In this document: positions 42,305 to 61,858 of the stretch, in pieces | How the letters are laid out: the number at the start of each line of letters is the position of its first letter | How positions within the stretch are numbered: the stretch's first letter is position 1 | Assembly: GCA_020633315.1 (NCBI GenBank) | Contig: JACKDV010000014.1 | Span: 167,925-231,924, forward strand | Origin: Myxococcales bacterium | Lineage (GTDB): Bacteria; Myxococcota_A; Polyangia; Nannocystales; Nannocystaceae | Direction: 5' to 3' | Length of the DNA: 64,000 nt | Made by a program: the position numbers and the translations under genes | Notes under the pieces: model-generated | Seen by the model: the letters and a program-made list of their open reading frames with translations, nothing else | Told to the model about the DNA's origin: nothing | Database searches by the model: none

Positions 42305-42985
42305 CTAGCGCTGGGGCACGGGCCGCGGGAAGCGGGCATCGCCGGTCGCACCACCGCGGTGGTCGTAGACCTCGCCCTTGAAGATCCAGCACTTGACGCC
42401 GATGGTGCCGGCCGAGGTCTGCGCCTCGAAGAACCCGTAGTCGATGTCGGCGCGCAGGGTGTGTAGCGGGATCCGCCCCTCGCGGTACCACTCGCGGCGA
42501 CCCATCTCGGCGCCACCGAGGCGGCCCTGGGCGTTGACCCGGATGCCCTTGGCGCCGAACTTCATCGCGGTCTGCACCGCGCGCTTGAGGGCGCGACGGA
42601 AGGCGATGCGGCGCTCGAGCTGCTGGCAGATGTTCTCGGCCACGAGCTGGGCGTTGACCTCCATCTTGCGGACCTCCTGGATGTTCAGGAAGACCTCGGA
42701 GTCGGTCATCTTCTGGACCTTCTTCTTGAGGCCCTCCACGCCGGCGCCCCGCTTGCCGATCACGATCCCGGGCCGCGCGGAGAAGATGTTGATCTTCACC
42801 TTGTTGGCGGCACGCTCGATCGTGATCTCGGAGATGCTGGCGTTGAGCAGCTCCCGCTTGAGGAAGCGACGGAGCTTGAGGTCCTCGTGCAGCCACTGCC
42901 GATAGCGCTGGTCCTCGAACCACTTCGAGTTCCAAGTCTTGACGATGCCGAGCCGAAACCCGATGGGGTGCGTCTTCTGACCCAT
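42305..42985 (-). CDS. rpsC: 30S ribosomal protein S3
   Basis: The protein has 226 residues. M-G-Q-K-T-H-P-I-G-F-R-L-G starts it. The KH domain has G-I-V-I-G-K-R-G near 73-80, and the C-terminal domain carries R-R-E-W-Y-R-E-G-R-I-P-L-H-T-L-R-A. S3 lines the mRNA entry channel. It follows rplV after 36 bases. Confidence 0.99.
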   Translation of the reverse strand: MGQKTHPIGFRLGIVKTWNSKWFEDQRYRQWLHEDLKLRRFLKRELLNASISEITIERAANKVKINIFSARPGIVIGKRGAGVEGLKKKVQKMTDSEVFLNIQEVRKMEVNAQLVAENICQQLERRIAFRRALKRAVQTAMKFGAKGIRVNAQGRLGGAEMGRREWYREGRIPLHTLRADIDYGFFEAQTSAGTIGVKCWIFKGEVYDHRGGATGDARFPRPVPQR

Positions 42986-43021
42986 GGTCGCGTATGCCTC
43001 TGAACGGTTGAGCCCGGCCGA

Positions 43022-43360
43022 CTAGGCCTCGGGGGCAGGGGCCAGCTCCACGAACACGTGGCTGGTCTTCTTCTGGATCTTGGTGGCGCGCCCCTGCGCC
43101 CGCGGGCGCCAGCGCTTGAGGGTGGGGCCCTGGTCCACGGTGATGGTGCGGACCACGAGCTCGTCGACGTCGCCGGAGCCTTGATCCTCGGCGTTGGCGA
43201 CGGCCGAGACGAGGAGCTTGAACAGCTCCCGCGAGCCCGACTTGTTCATGAAGCGCAGGGTGTTGATGGCCTTGTCCACCTGCTGGCCGCGGATCAGGTT
43301 CGCGATGACCCGGATCTTCCGCGGCGCGATGCGGACGTGGCTGAGGCGTGCGGTGGCCAT
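43022..43360 (-). CDS. rplV: 50S ribosomal protein L22
   Basis: The protein has 112 residues. R-I-A-P-R-K-I-R-V-I-A-N-L-I-R-G, then L-V-S-A-V-A-N-A-E and the extended-loop region G-P-T-L-K-R-W-R-P-R-A-Q-G-R-A, which lines the exit tunnel, are present; macrolide-resistance changes map there in other bacteria. It starts three bases after rpsS. Confidence 0.98.
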   Translation of the reverse strand: MATARLSHVRIAPRKIRVIANLIRGQQVDKAINTLRFMNKSGSRELFKLLVSAVANAEDQGSGDVDELVVRTITVDQGPTLKRWRPRAQGRATKIQKKTSHVFVELAPAPEA

Positions 43361-43363
43361 GAC

Positions 43364-43639
43364 CTAGCGCCTCCCCTTGCGATCGGCCGCGTGGCCCCGG
43401 AAGGTCCGCGTGGGCGCGAACTCGCCGAGCTTGTGACCGACCATGTTCTCGGTGATGTACACCGGGATGAACTTGTTGCCGTTGTGGACCATGATGTTGG
43501 CGCCCACGAACTGCGGCAGGATGGTGGAGCGGCGCGACCAGGTCTTGACGGCCCGGCGCCCCTTCTCGGCGAGCGCGGCCTCGACCTTCACGAGGAGGTC
43601 GGCGTCGACGAACGGACCCTTCTTTACGGAACGAGGCAT
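43364..43639 (-). CDS. rpsS: 30S ribosomal protein S19
   Basis: The protein has 91 residues. M-P-R-S-V-K-K-G-P-F-V-D, then V-K-T-W-S-R-R-S-T-I-L-P-Q-F-V-G and G-H-K-L-G-E-F-A-P-T-R-T-F-R-G-H are canonical. It lies three bases after rplB. Confidence 0.99.
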   Translation of the reverse strand: MPRSVKKGPFVDADLLVKVEAALAEKGRRAVKTWSRRSTILPQFVGANIMVHNGNKFIPVYITENMVGHKLGEFAPTRTFRGHAADRKGRR

Positions 43640-43642
43640 CGC

Positions 43643-44467
43643 TTACTTCCTCCGACGGTTGACGATGAAGACCTGGGTGCGCTTGTTCTTGCGGGTCCGC
43701 AGGCCCTTGGTGGGCTTGCCCCACGGGCTGCGCGGGTGACCACCGCCCGAGGTGCGGCCCTCGCCACCACCCATGGGGTGATCGACGGGGTTCATGGTGA
43801 CGCCGCGGTTGTGCGGGCGCCGTCCCAGCCAGCGCGTGCGGCCGGCCTTGCCGAGCTTGATGTTGCCGTGCTCGGAGTTGCTCAGCCCGCCCACGGTGGC
43901 GCGGCAGTCGGCATGCACCCGGCGGACCTCGCCCGAGGGCAGGCGGATGAGCGCCCAGTCGCCGTCGCGAGCCATCAGCCGAGCCACCGCACCGGCGGTG
44001 CGCACGAGCTGGCCGCCGCGGCCGATCTTGAGCTCGATGTTGTGGATCTCGGTGCCCGACGGCATCGAGCGCAGCGGCAGCGAATTGCCCGGCATGATGT
44101 CGGCGTCACGGCTGCTGACCACGGTCTGGCCCACCTTCACCCCGGCCGGGGCCAGGATGTAGCGCTTCTCGCCGTCGGCGTAGTGGAGCAGCGCGATGTA
44201 GCAGGTGCGGTTGGGGTCGTACTCGATCGAGGCGACCTTGGCCGGCACGCCGAACTTGTCCCGCTTGAAGTCGATCTCGCGGTAGAGCCGCTTGTGGCCG
44301 CCGCCGCGGAACCGCAGGGTGATGCGGCCGTTGTTGTTGCGGCCGGCCGGGCTGTGCCGGAAGCTCACCAGCTTCTTGAGCGGGCGCTCTGCCGTCACCA
44401 CCGCGCGATCGTTGGCGGTCATGTTCCGGCGACCCGGGGAGGTCGGCTTGTACTTCTTGATGCCCAT
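43643..44467 (-). CDS. rplB: 50S ribosomal protein L2
   Basis: The protein has 274 residues from ATG 44467 (M-G-I-K-K-Y-K-P-T-S-P-G-R-R). G-R-N-N-N-G-R-I-T and R-G-G-G-H-K-R-L-Y-R precede the two SH3-like domains, and N-P-V-D-H-P-M-G-G-G-E-G-R-T includes the His near the peptidyl-transferase centre. It lies between rplW (13 bases) and rpsS. Confidence 0.99.
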   Translation of the reverse strand: MGIKKYKPTSPGRRNMTANDRAVVTAERPLKKLVSFRHSPAGRNNNGRITLRFRGGGHKRLYREIDFKRDKFGVPAKVASIEYDPNRTCYIALLHYADGEKRYILAPAGVKVGQTVVSSRDADIMPGNSLPLRSMPSGTEIHNIELKIGRGGQLVRTAGAVARLMARDGDWALIRLPSGEVRRVHADCRATVGGLSNSEHGNIKLGKAGRTRWLGRRPHNRGVTMNPVDHPMGGGEGRTSGGGHPRSPWGKPTKGLRTRKNKRTQVFIVNRRRK

Positions 44468-44480
44468 GGCGTGCGCTCCC

Positions 44481-44771
44481 CTACTCCTCGCCGTAGAGGT
44501 CGATGCTGTCGTCCGGGTGGACGGTGACCACGGCCTTCTTCCACGACCGCTGCTTGCCCCAGAACTGGCCCACGCGGCGGAGGTCACCACGCACCACCTG
44601 GGTGCGCACTCCGGTCACGCGGACGCCGAAGACCATCTCGACGGCCTTGCGGATCTCGATCTTGTTGGCCTGCTTGGCCACCTCGAAGGCGTACTGGTTG
44701 TTGTCGGCCTGAAGGTCCGTCGACTTCTCGGTGACGATCGGCCGAAGGATGATCTGCTGCGGAGTGATCAT
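44481..44771 (-). CDS. rplW: 50S ribosomal protein L23
   Basis: The protein has 96 residues. I-I-L-R-P-I-V-T-E-K-S-T, then Y-A-F-E-V-A-K-Q-A-N-K-I-E-I-R-K-A-V and F-G-V-R-V are typical of L23, the tunnel-exit docking site for trigger factor and SRP. Its start overlaps the rplD stop by four bases. Confidence 0.98.
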   Translation of the reverse strand: MITPQQIILRPIVTEKSTDLQADNNQYAFEVAKQANKIEIRKAVEMVFGVRVTGVRTQVVRGDLRRVGQFWGKQRSWKKAVVTVHPDDSIDLYGEE

Positions 44772-45430
44772 GCCGGAGCTCCTTGGGCTGCACCCGGCGC
44801 GGCCGCGCCTCGGGTGAGGCGAGCCTCCACCTGCCGCAGGCTGGTCTCGGAGATGAGCAGCTTGGGGTGGCGCAGGATGTCGTAGACGTTGAGGCCCCGC
44901 ACGTCGAGGAAGTCGGCGTCGGCCAGGTTGCGGGAGCTCAGGCGGAGCCAGCGGTTGTCGCCGTCGTCGACCAGCAGGGCCCTGCCCGCCTCGAGCTTGC
45001 CCAGGGCCTGGGCCAGCGCCTTGGTCTTCACCTCGGGGCCGGTGAACTCCTTGATCACCACCAGGTCGCCGGCCTGCGCGCGAAGGCTGAGGGCCGAGCG
45101 CAGCGCGCCCGCCATCACCTTCTTGTTCACCGCCAGGTCGTACTTGTGGGGCCGCGGCCCGTGGGTCACGCCACCGCCACGGAACACGTTGGAGCGACGC
45201 GAGCCGTGGCGCGCGTTGCCGGTGCCCTTTTGGCGGTAGAGCTTGGCCTTGGTCCGCGCGACCTCACTGCGGGTCTTGGTGTGGGCCGTGCCCGCGCGCT
45301 TGGCCGCACGCTGGGCCCGGACCACCTCCCACAGCAGGTGCTCCTTGACCTCGGCCGCGAACACGTCGTCGGCGACGTCGAGCTCGCCCACCTGGGCTCC
45401 GGTCAGATCGATGACGGATAGCTTCGCCAT
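44768..45430 (-). CDS. rplD: 50S ribosomal protein L4
   Basis: The protein has 220 residues. K-T-R-S-E-V-A-R-T-K-A-K-L-Y-R-Q-K-G-T-G-N-A-R-H-G-S is the tunnel loop, followed by G-G-G-V-T-H-G-P-R-P and V-N-K-K-V; L-L-I-S-E-T-S-L near the end is typical. A Gly/Ala tail is added. L4 regulates the S10 operon in E. coli. It follows rpsJ by only 11 bases, where rplC should be. Confidence 0.98.
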   Translation of the reverse strand: MAKLSVIDLTGAQVGELDVADDVFAAEVKEHLLWEVVRAQRAAKRAGTAHTKTRSEVARTKAKLYRQKGTGNARHGSRRSNVFRGGGVTHGPRPHKYDLAVNKKVMAGALRSALSLRAQAGDLVVIKEFTGPEVKTKALAQALGKLEAGRALLVDDGDNRWLRLSSRNLADADFLDVRGLNVYDILRHPKLLISETSLRQVEARLTRGAAAPGAAQGAPA

Positions 45431-45441
45431 GGTCCTCGTCC

Positions 45442-45753
45442 TCAGCTCGTCTTGATCTGGACGTCCACGCCCGCGCTCAGGTCGAGCTTCATCAGCGCGT
45501 CGAGCGTCTGCTTGTTGGGCTCGAGGATGTCCAGCAGCCGCGTGTGCGTGCGGATCTCGAACTGCTCGCGGGACTTCTTGTCGATGAAGGGCCCGCGGAG
45601 CACGGTGTACTTGTTGATCTTGGTCGGAAGCGGGATGGGGCCGGCCACGCGTGCACCCGTGCGGCGCGCGGTATCGGCGATCTCGCGCGACGACTGATCG
45701 AGCAGCTTGTGATCGTAGGCCTTGAGCCGGATCCTGATCTTGAGGTTGTCCAC
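45442..45753 (-). CDS. rpsJ: 30S ribosomal protein S10
   Basis: The protein has 103 residues from GTG 45753 with GGGGA upstream; the long open frame before it overlaps tuf and is not real. I-R-I-R-L-K-A-Y-D-H-K-L-L-D, then G-P-I-P-L-P-T-K-I-N-K-Y-T-V-L and F-E-I-R-T-H-T-R-L-L-D-I are diagnostic (NusE surface for antitermination). It lies eight bases after tuf. Confidence 0.98.
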   Translation of the reverse strand: MDNLKIRIRLKAYDHKLLDQSSREIADTARRTGARVAGPIPLPTKINKYTVLRGPFIDKKSREQFEIRTHTRLLDILEPNKQTLDALMKLDLSAGVDVQIKTS

Positions 45754-45761
45754 GGTATCCC

Positions 45762-46961
<1,200 letters not shown>

Positions 46962-47055
46962 GGCGCCTTACCTCTTGGTGAGCTCTTGGTGTGGAGTCGA
47001 AAGTGGGGGTTGTTGGAGGGTCGGGGCTCGGGCGGCACCGCGGTCGCAGCGCGCT

Positions 47056-49191
<2,136 letters not shown>

Positions 49192-49412
49192 GACGAAGGA
49201 GGGGGGAGGGAGGAACGAGCGTTGGGCCGCATTCGGTGCCATCCATCCCCAGCTGGGGTGGGTGTGGCACGCGAAGGGCCCGGGTCGGCATGGTCCCGCC
49301 CGAGGCGGGGTGCCGGGAGCGAGCGCCGCGAGCACCGAGGCGGTGCAGGGGCGGCTCGCACGAAGCTCTGTTGGCGAATCCTAGGGGTTGGGCGTGGCGC
49401 TCCTGGTGGTGG

Positions 49413-49901
49413 TTACCACCGATAGTGGGCGAAGGCCTTGTTGGCCTCGGCCATCTTGTGGCTGTCCTCGCGCTTCTTCACCGCGGTGCCGCGGTTCTGC
49501 GCCGCGTCGAGCATCTCGTTGGCGAGGCGCTCGCGCATGGTCTTCTCGGGACGAGCCCGCGCCGCGCCGATGAGCCAGCGGTAGGCCAGGGCCTGGCTGC
49601 GCTCGGGACGGACCTCGACGGGAACCTGGTAGTTGGAGCCGCCCACGCGGCGAGCCCGGACCTCGAGGCGAGGGCGGGTGTTGGCGACGGCCTTCTCGAA
49701 CACCTTGATCGGATCGTCCTTGGTCCGCTCCGAGATGATCTCGAACGCACCGAAGACGATCTTCTCGGCAACGGACTTCTTGCCGTCGAGCATCACGCCG
49801 TTGACGAAGCCAGCGACCTGACGGTTGATGTCGGCCGGGTGATCCGTGTAGCGGATGTCGAGCACCGGGCGGGGCTTGCGGGTGACCTTCTTGCGGGACA
49901 T
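49413..49901 (-). CDS. rpsG: 30S ribosomal protein S7
   Basis: The protein has 162 residues, slightly longer than typical. V-A-G-F-V-N-G-V-M-L-D-G-K-K-S-V-A, then R-R-V-G-G-S-N-Y-Q-V-P-V-E-V-R and K-R-E-D-S-H-K-M-A-E-A-N-K-A-F-A-H-Y-R-W mark it as S7, the head-domain assembly organiser. It is 18 bases after rpsL; a 221-base gap to fusA follows. Confidence 0.99.
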   Translation of the reverse strand: MSRKKVTRKPRPVLDIRYTDHPADINRQVAGFVNGVMLDGKKSVAEKIVFGAFEIISERTKDDPIKVFEKAVANTRPRLEVRARRVGGSNYQVPVEVRPERSQALAYRWLIGAARARPEKTMRERLANEMLDAAQNRGTAVKKREDSHKMAEANKAFAHYRW

Positions 49902-49919
49902 GGCTGCCTCGTCTTCGAG

Positions 49920-50291
49920 CTACTTCGGCCGCTTGGTGCCGTACTTGGAGCGACGCTGCCGACGGCCCTGCACGCCGGTGGTGTCGAGAGTGCCGCGCAC
50001 CACGTGGTAGCGCACACCGGGGAGATCCTTCACACGGCCGCCGCGGATGAGCACCATCGAGTGCTCCTGCAGGTTGTGCCCCTCGCCCGGGATGTACGAG
50101 GTGACCTCGATGCCGTTGCTGAGGCGAACACGAGCGACCTTGCGCAGCGCCGAGTTCGGCTTCTTGGGAGTGCTGGTATACACGCGAACGCAGACGCCTC
50201 GCTTCTGCGGGCACTCCTTGAGAGCGGGCGCCGTCTTCTTGGCGAACTGCTGCGTGCGTCCCTTGCGGACCAACTGCTGAATCGTCGGCAT
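49920..50291 (-). CDS. rpsL: 30S ribosomal protein S12
   Basis: The protein has 123 residues from ATG 50291. M-P-T-I-Q-Q-L-V-R-K-G-R starts it. T-P-K-K-P-N-S-A-L-R-K and G-G-R-V-K-D-L-P-G-V-R-Y-H keep both Lys residues whose change gives streptomycin resistance, so the sequence is of the sensitive type. It is the first gene of the str operon, with a good sigma70-like promoter about 150 bases upstream. Confidence 0.99.
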   Translation of the reverse strand: MPTIQQLVRKGRTQQFAKKTAPALKECPQKRGVCVRVYTSTPKKPNSALRKVARVRLSNGIEVTSYIPGEGHNLQEHSMVLIRGGRVKDLPGVRYHVVRGTLDTTGVQGRRQRRSKYGTKRPK

Positions 50292-50446
50292 GCGACTTCC
50301 TTCGGACCTATCGGAGAACCTTCGGGGCGGGGGAGCGGGGGTTCGGCTCCCGCACGCGCGGAGGGGCCGTCTACCCGGTTTTTCCCCCGCGATCAAGCTC
50401 GCGCTCGAGCACCTGAGCCGAAGCGAGCCCAGGGCGAGGGGCGGCG

Positions 50447-50474
50447 AGTATAGACGGGAGGTCCCATCGATCAA
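50447..50474 (-). promoter_or_regulatory. Sigma70-like promoter of the str operon
   Basis: On the - strand TTGATC (50474-50469) and TATACT (50452-50447) are 16 bases apart, a near-consensus pair that points toward rpsL. Expected start of transcription is about 50440, giving a leader of about 150 bases. Confidence 0.75.
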
Positions 50475-50581
50475 GCGGCTTTGAACGCGTGTTCTCACGC
50501 AATTGAGACCGGGGCTGGATCGATCATCAGTGGCTACGGTAGTCGTCACCCACCCTCTGGGGTGCAATCCTTGTAGCCATC

Positions 50582-50600
50582 GGTACGTTATCAGCGTACC
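50582..50600. promoter_or_regulatory. Palindrome GGTACG-N7-CGTACC, possible operator
   Basis: A perfect 6-bp inverted repeat with a 7-base spacer lies 73 bases before the ATG of the + strand secreted-protein gene. Spacing is like a dimer-binding operator; no promoter boxes could be fixed around it. Confidence 0.35.
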
Positions 50601-50672
50601 TCCCAGGACATTGGGATCACTGGGAAGGCCCGTTTGGCCGCGCGTGGCACGGGACTTGATGAGGGAGCGGCC

Positions 50673-51092
50673 ATGGCCCCCCGCAAGATCCTCCTCGCCG
50701 TCTTCCTTGGTGCGTGTAGCGCGCTGACTGCGGCCTCCCCCGTGCAGGCGGCGCAGTCGAGCCCGCGCTGCGACGACATGCTCATCGACCTCGGCTCCAT
50801 GCAGGCCGCCCTCGACCAGATGGAGAAGGCGGTGGCCGCCAACGACACCCACCAGCAGGACCTGCGAACCGAGGCCAGCACCCTCGCGGCCACCATCGCC
50901 GAGCGCCTCCGCGGCGGGGCCTCCCAGCTCGAGGTCGAGCCGCTGCTCGACCGTCGCGCGGCCGCGTTGAAGGAGCTCGACCAGGCCCAGTCCCTGCGCC
51001 CCGTCCTCGAGGGTCAGCTCGAGGCCCTGGTGCTCGAGGTCGACCACGCCGAGCGAGACTACATCGCCTGCGTCGAGAGCTCGATCGAGTAG
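50673..51092 (+). CDS. Small exported coiled-coil protein
   Basis: The protein has 139 residues from ATG 50673, preceded by GAGGGAG at good distance. A signal peptide (M-A-P-R-K-I-L-L-A-V-F-L-G... to Q-A, about 1-26) leads to a mature protein of about 113 residues with heptad-like helices (L-I-D-L-G-S-M-Q-A-A-L-D-Q-M-E-K; L-E-G-Q-L-E-A-L-V-L-E-V). Two Cys, near the mature start (C-D-D-M) and near the end (Y-I-A-C-V-E), could form a disulphide. I do not recognise it; it should act in the periplasm. It is on the strand opposite to the flanking rpoC and rpsL and splits the rpoC-rpsL join. Confidence 0.88.
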   Translation: MAPRKILLAVFLGACSALTAASPVQAAQSSPRCDDMLIDLGSMQAALDQMEKAVAANDTHQQDLRTEASTLAATIAERLRGGASQLEVEPLLDRRAAALKELDQAQSLRPVLEGQLEALVLEVDHAERDYIACVESSIE

Positions 51093-51121
51093 CCGACGAG
51101 GCCCCTCCCTCACCCACGCGA

Positions 51122-51156
51122 AGACGCCGGGTCCGCTTGTCGCGGTCCCGGCGTCT
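51122..51156. terminator. Terminator between converging rpoC and secreted-protein genes
   Basis: A 13-bp stem with one mismatch (AGACGCCGGGTCC/GGTCCCGGCGTCT) and a 9-base loop. The + strand side is followed by GCATTCTCTT, a T-rich tail. It lies between the two stops and can serve both directions. Confidence 0.75.
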
Positions 51157-51209
51157 GCATTCTCTTCGGCACCATCCCCCGCTGGTCGCGGGGGGTCAGT
51201 CCGGCGTGA

Positions 51210-55391
<4,182 letters not shown>

Positions 55392-55418
55392 GTGCTTGTT
55401 CCTCCTCGTTCGCCTTCT

Positions 55419-59621
<4,203 letters not shown>

Positions 59622-59770
59622 CGGGGCTTCCTCTGGGCGGAGACGGCCGCTCGGGGTGGGGGCGGCTGCGGAAGGTCCGGGTGGGGACCCAAGGGGTTCG
59701 GGGATTGGTCCTACGGGGTCGTGGGATGGCGGTGGCCGGCGTGCCGACCACCGCAGGGACGGGCAAGAGA

Positions 59771-59798
59771 CCGGCAGCTCCCACGACGGTGCTGCCGG
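59771..59798 (-). terminator. Attenuator-like hairpin between rplL and rpoB
   Basis: CCGGCAGC/GCTGCCGG form a perfect 8-bp stem with a 12-base loop, 16 bases past the rplL stop, followed on the transcript strand by TCTCTTGCCC. A partial terminator at this place adjusts the ratio of ribosomal to polymerase products in E. coli. Confidence 0.6.
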
Positions 59799-59813
59799 CC
59801 CACCCGAGGCGGC

Positions 59814-60197
59814 CTACTTGACCTCGACCTCGGCGCCCGCCTCCTTGAGCTTCTTGGCGATCTCCTCGGCCTCGTCCTTGGAGATGCCCTCCTTGACGTT
59901 GGCGGGAGCGCTCTCGACCAGCGTCTTGGCCTCCTTGAGGCCGAGGCCGGGGATGATCTCCCGAATGGCCTTGATGACGTTGATCTTCTTGTCGCCGAAG
60001 CCCTTCATGTGGACGTCGAACTCGGTCTTCTCCTCGACCGGCTCGGCGGCGGCAGCGGGCCCGGCGGCAGCGACGGCCACCGGCGCGGCCGCGGAGACGC
60101 CCCACTTCTCCTCGAGGTCCTTGACGAGGGCCGCGATCTCCATCACGGGGAGGTTGCTGAGGTAGTCGATGACCTGCTCTTTGGTGATGTCGGACAT
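59814..60197 (-). CDS. rplL: 50S ribosomal protein L7/L12
   Basis: The protein has 127 residues. An N-terminal dimerisation helix pair (Q-V-I-D-Y-L-S-N-L-P-V-M-E-I-A-A-L-V) leads to an Ala/Pro-rich hinge near 38-53 and the factor-binding domain with K-I-N-V-I-K-A-I-R-E-I, G-L-G-L-K-E-A-K-T-L-V-E and the K-L-K-E-A-G-A-E-V-E-V-K end. It is the mobile stalk that recruits GTPase factors. It lies 69 bases after rplJ. Confidence 0.99.
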   Translation of the reverse strand: MSDITKEQVIDYLSNLPVMEIAALVKDLEEKWGVSAAAPVAVAAAGPAAAAEPVEEKTEFDVHMKGFGDKKINVIKAIREIIPGLGLKEAKTLVESAPANVKEGISKDEAEEIAKKLKEAGAEVEVK

Positions 60198-60266
60198 GGT
60201 CTTGATTCTCTTGTGGGTGAAAGTCGTTGGGGTTTGGGAGCGACCGGGGTTGCGCGAGGCGTCGCG

Positions 60267-60785
60267 CTAGGCCGCGTCCTTGTCCATCTTGGCGTTGAGT
60301 ACGTACAGGAGGCTCTGTGCGGGCGCGTTGAGCACCCGAACCATCTGCGTGGCTGGCGTGTTGAACAGCGCCAGGAGCTGGGCCTTGAGCTCCAGCGGAC
60401 CCGGCATGCTCGCGAGCATGTCGACGCCCTTGGCATCGAGAAGCGTGCCGTCGGACACGCCTCCCTTGACCAGGAGCTCTTCGTGGCTCTTGGCGAAATC
60501 GCGCGCCACACGGGCCGGCGCTCCGGGATCCTCGGCGTTGTAGGCGAGGCCGGAGACACCCTTGAGCAGATCGCGGATCGGCTCGTGCTTGGTGCCCTGG
60601 GTGGCGAAGCGAATGGTGCTGTTCTTGTAGACGTGGTACGTGCACCCCGCCTCGCGGAACGCGGCGCGCAGCTCCTCGGCTGCAGACACCGTGAGTCCGG
60701 CGAACTGCACCAGCACGAGGGCACCGACGCCCTCGATCTCTTCGCGTAGCTTGGCAGACAGCTGGTGTTTCGTGGTTGAATCCAT
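60267..60785 (-). CDS. rplJ: 50S ribosomal protein L10
   Basis: The protein has 172 residues from ATG 60785. F-A-G-L-T-V-S-A-A-E-E-L-R and Y-H-V-Y-K-N-S-T-I-R-F-A belong to the rRNA-binding domain; the C-terminal helix that carries L7/L12 dimers ends the protein. Its SD sits in a 12-bp palindrome and it has a structured 300-base leader, the usual site for autogenous control by L10-L12. Confidence 0.98.
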   Translation of the reverse strand: MDSTTKHQLSAKLREEIEGVGALVLVQFAGLTVSAAEELRAAFREAGCTYHVYKNSTIRFATQGTKHEPIRDLLKGVSGLAYNAEDPGAPARVARDFAKSHEELLVKGGVSDGTLLDAKGVDMLASMPGPLELKAQLLALFNTPATQMVRVLNAPAQSLLYVLNAKMDKDAA

Positions 60786-61085
60786 GGCAAGGAGCTCCTT
60801 TCGTGGATTCCGTTGTGGGTAGGTCCCCTGATCCAGGGGGTGGCTTCTTCTGCGCGGAAGGGGCCTACCGAGGGCCTCGTTCGAGACCGTCTCCTCGACG
60901 CCTTCCACTCTGGGCTGGCCATCCCGAGCCCGGGATGTTTACCGCTTGCAGCCGCAAGCGACCTGCTTTCTGGGAGTGGGGGCTCGGTCGTGCCGAGCCA
61001 GGACAGTGGACATTCGCGGCGAGTATTGGGGGTCGCTCACCTCCAGGGAAGAGGCAGGAGAGGTCGTTACCTCGTTGTCACGTGC
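60786..61085 (-). promoter_or_regulatory. rplJ leader with three hairpins and an SD palindrome
   Basis: No gene lies in these 300 bases. Perfect stems are seen at 60920-60937 (CATCCCG/CGGGATG), 60943-60960 (CGCTTGC/GCAAGCG) and 60981-60999 (GGCTCGG/CCGAGCC). AAGGAGCTCCTT at 60789-60800 is a full palindrome that includes the Shine-Dalgarno sequence, so the ribosome site can be hidden by pairing. This matches the place and type of L10 autoregulatory leaders, though I could not map the L10-binding kink-turn. Confidence 0.65.
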
Positions 61086-61784
61086 CTAGCCCTCGATGGT
61101 CGAGGACACGTCGTTCGTGTCCAGGCGCACGCCGGGGCCCATCGTCGACGACAGGGTGACGCTCTTGAAGTACTTGCCCTTGGCGGTGGACGGCTTGAGC
61201 CGCTGAAGGGTCTCGAGCAGGGCCATCAGGTTCTCCCGTAGCTTGTCCTTGCCGAAGGAGACCTTGCCGATCGGGGCGTGGACGATGCCCGTCTTCTCGG
61301 TACGGAAGTCGATCCGGCCGGCCTTGAGCTCGCGGACCGCCTTGGCCACGTCCATGGTCACCGTGCCGACCTTGGGGTTCGGCATGAGGTTGCGCGGGCC
61401 GAGGATCCGGCCGAGGCGACCCACCAAGCCCATCATGTCGGGGGTGGCGATGGCGGCGTCGAAGTCGAGCCAGCCCTCCTGGATCTTGGCCACCAGGTCG
61501 TCCGAGCCCACCTCGTCGGCGCCGGCCTGCGTGGCCTCGGCCGCGCGGTCGCCCTTGGCGAACACGACGACCCGCACCGACTTGCCGGTGCCGTGGGGCA
61601 GCGCGCAAGACGAGCGGATCATCTGATCGGCATGACGCGGGTTGACGCCCAGCCGGGCGGCGACGTCGACGGTCTCGTCGAACTTGGCGAACGAGACCTG
61701 GGTGACGAGATCACAGGCCTCGTCGATGGTGTACCGCTTGCTGCGGTCGACCTTGTTCTTGGCTTCGGATGCTTTCTTTCCCAT
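61086..61784 (-). CDS. rplA: 50S ribosomal protein L1
   Basis: The protein has 232 residues from ATG 61784. F-D-E-T-V-D-V-A-A-R-L-G-V-N-P-R-H-A-D-Q, then L-G-P-R-N-L-M-P-N-P-K-V-G-T-V and F-R-T-E-K-T-G-I-V-H-A-P-I-G-K are invariant L1 features. L1 forms the E-site stalk and represses the rplKA unit in E. coli. It lies 74 bases after rplK. Confidence 0.99.
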   Translation of the reverse strand: MGKKASEAKNKVDRSKRYTIDEACDLVTQVSFAKFDETVDVAARLGVNPRHADQMIRSSCALPHGTGKSVRVVVFAKGDRAAEATQAGADEVGSDDLVAKIQEGWLDFDAAIATPDMMGLVGRLGRILGPRNLMPNPKVGTVTMDVAKAVRELKAGRIDFRTEKTGIVHAPIGKVSFGKDKLRENLMALLETLQRLKPSTAKGKYFKSVTLSSTMGPGVRLDTNDVSSTIEG

Positions 61785-61858
61785 GCTCAATCGTCCCTCC
61801 GGGGTCCTCGCGGGGCACCCGCCCCTCCCCCGGGATGAAGACTTCCGGGCCCAGGGCC

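Larger units (their letters stand above)
50292..50672. other. Divergent intergenic region, rpsL versus small secreted protein
   Basis: This 381-base stretch has no gene I can support. It holds the rpsL promoter on the - strand (50447-50474), a long rpsL leader of about 150 bases, and a short palindrome near the + strand gene (50582-50600). Confidence 0.75.
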
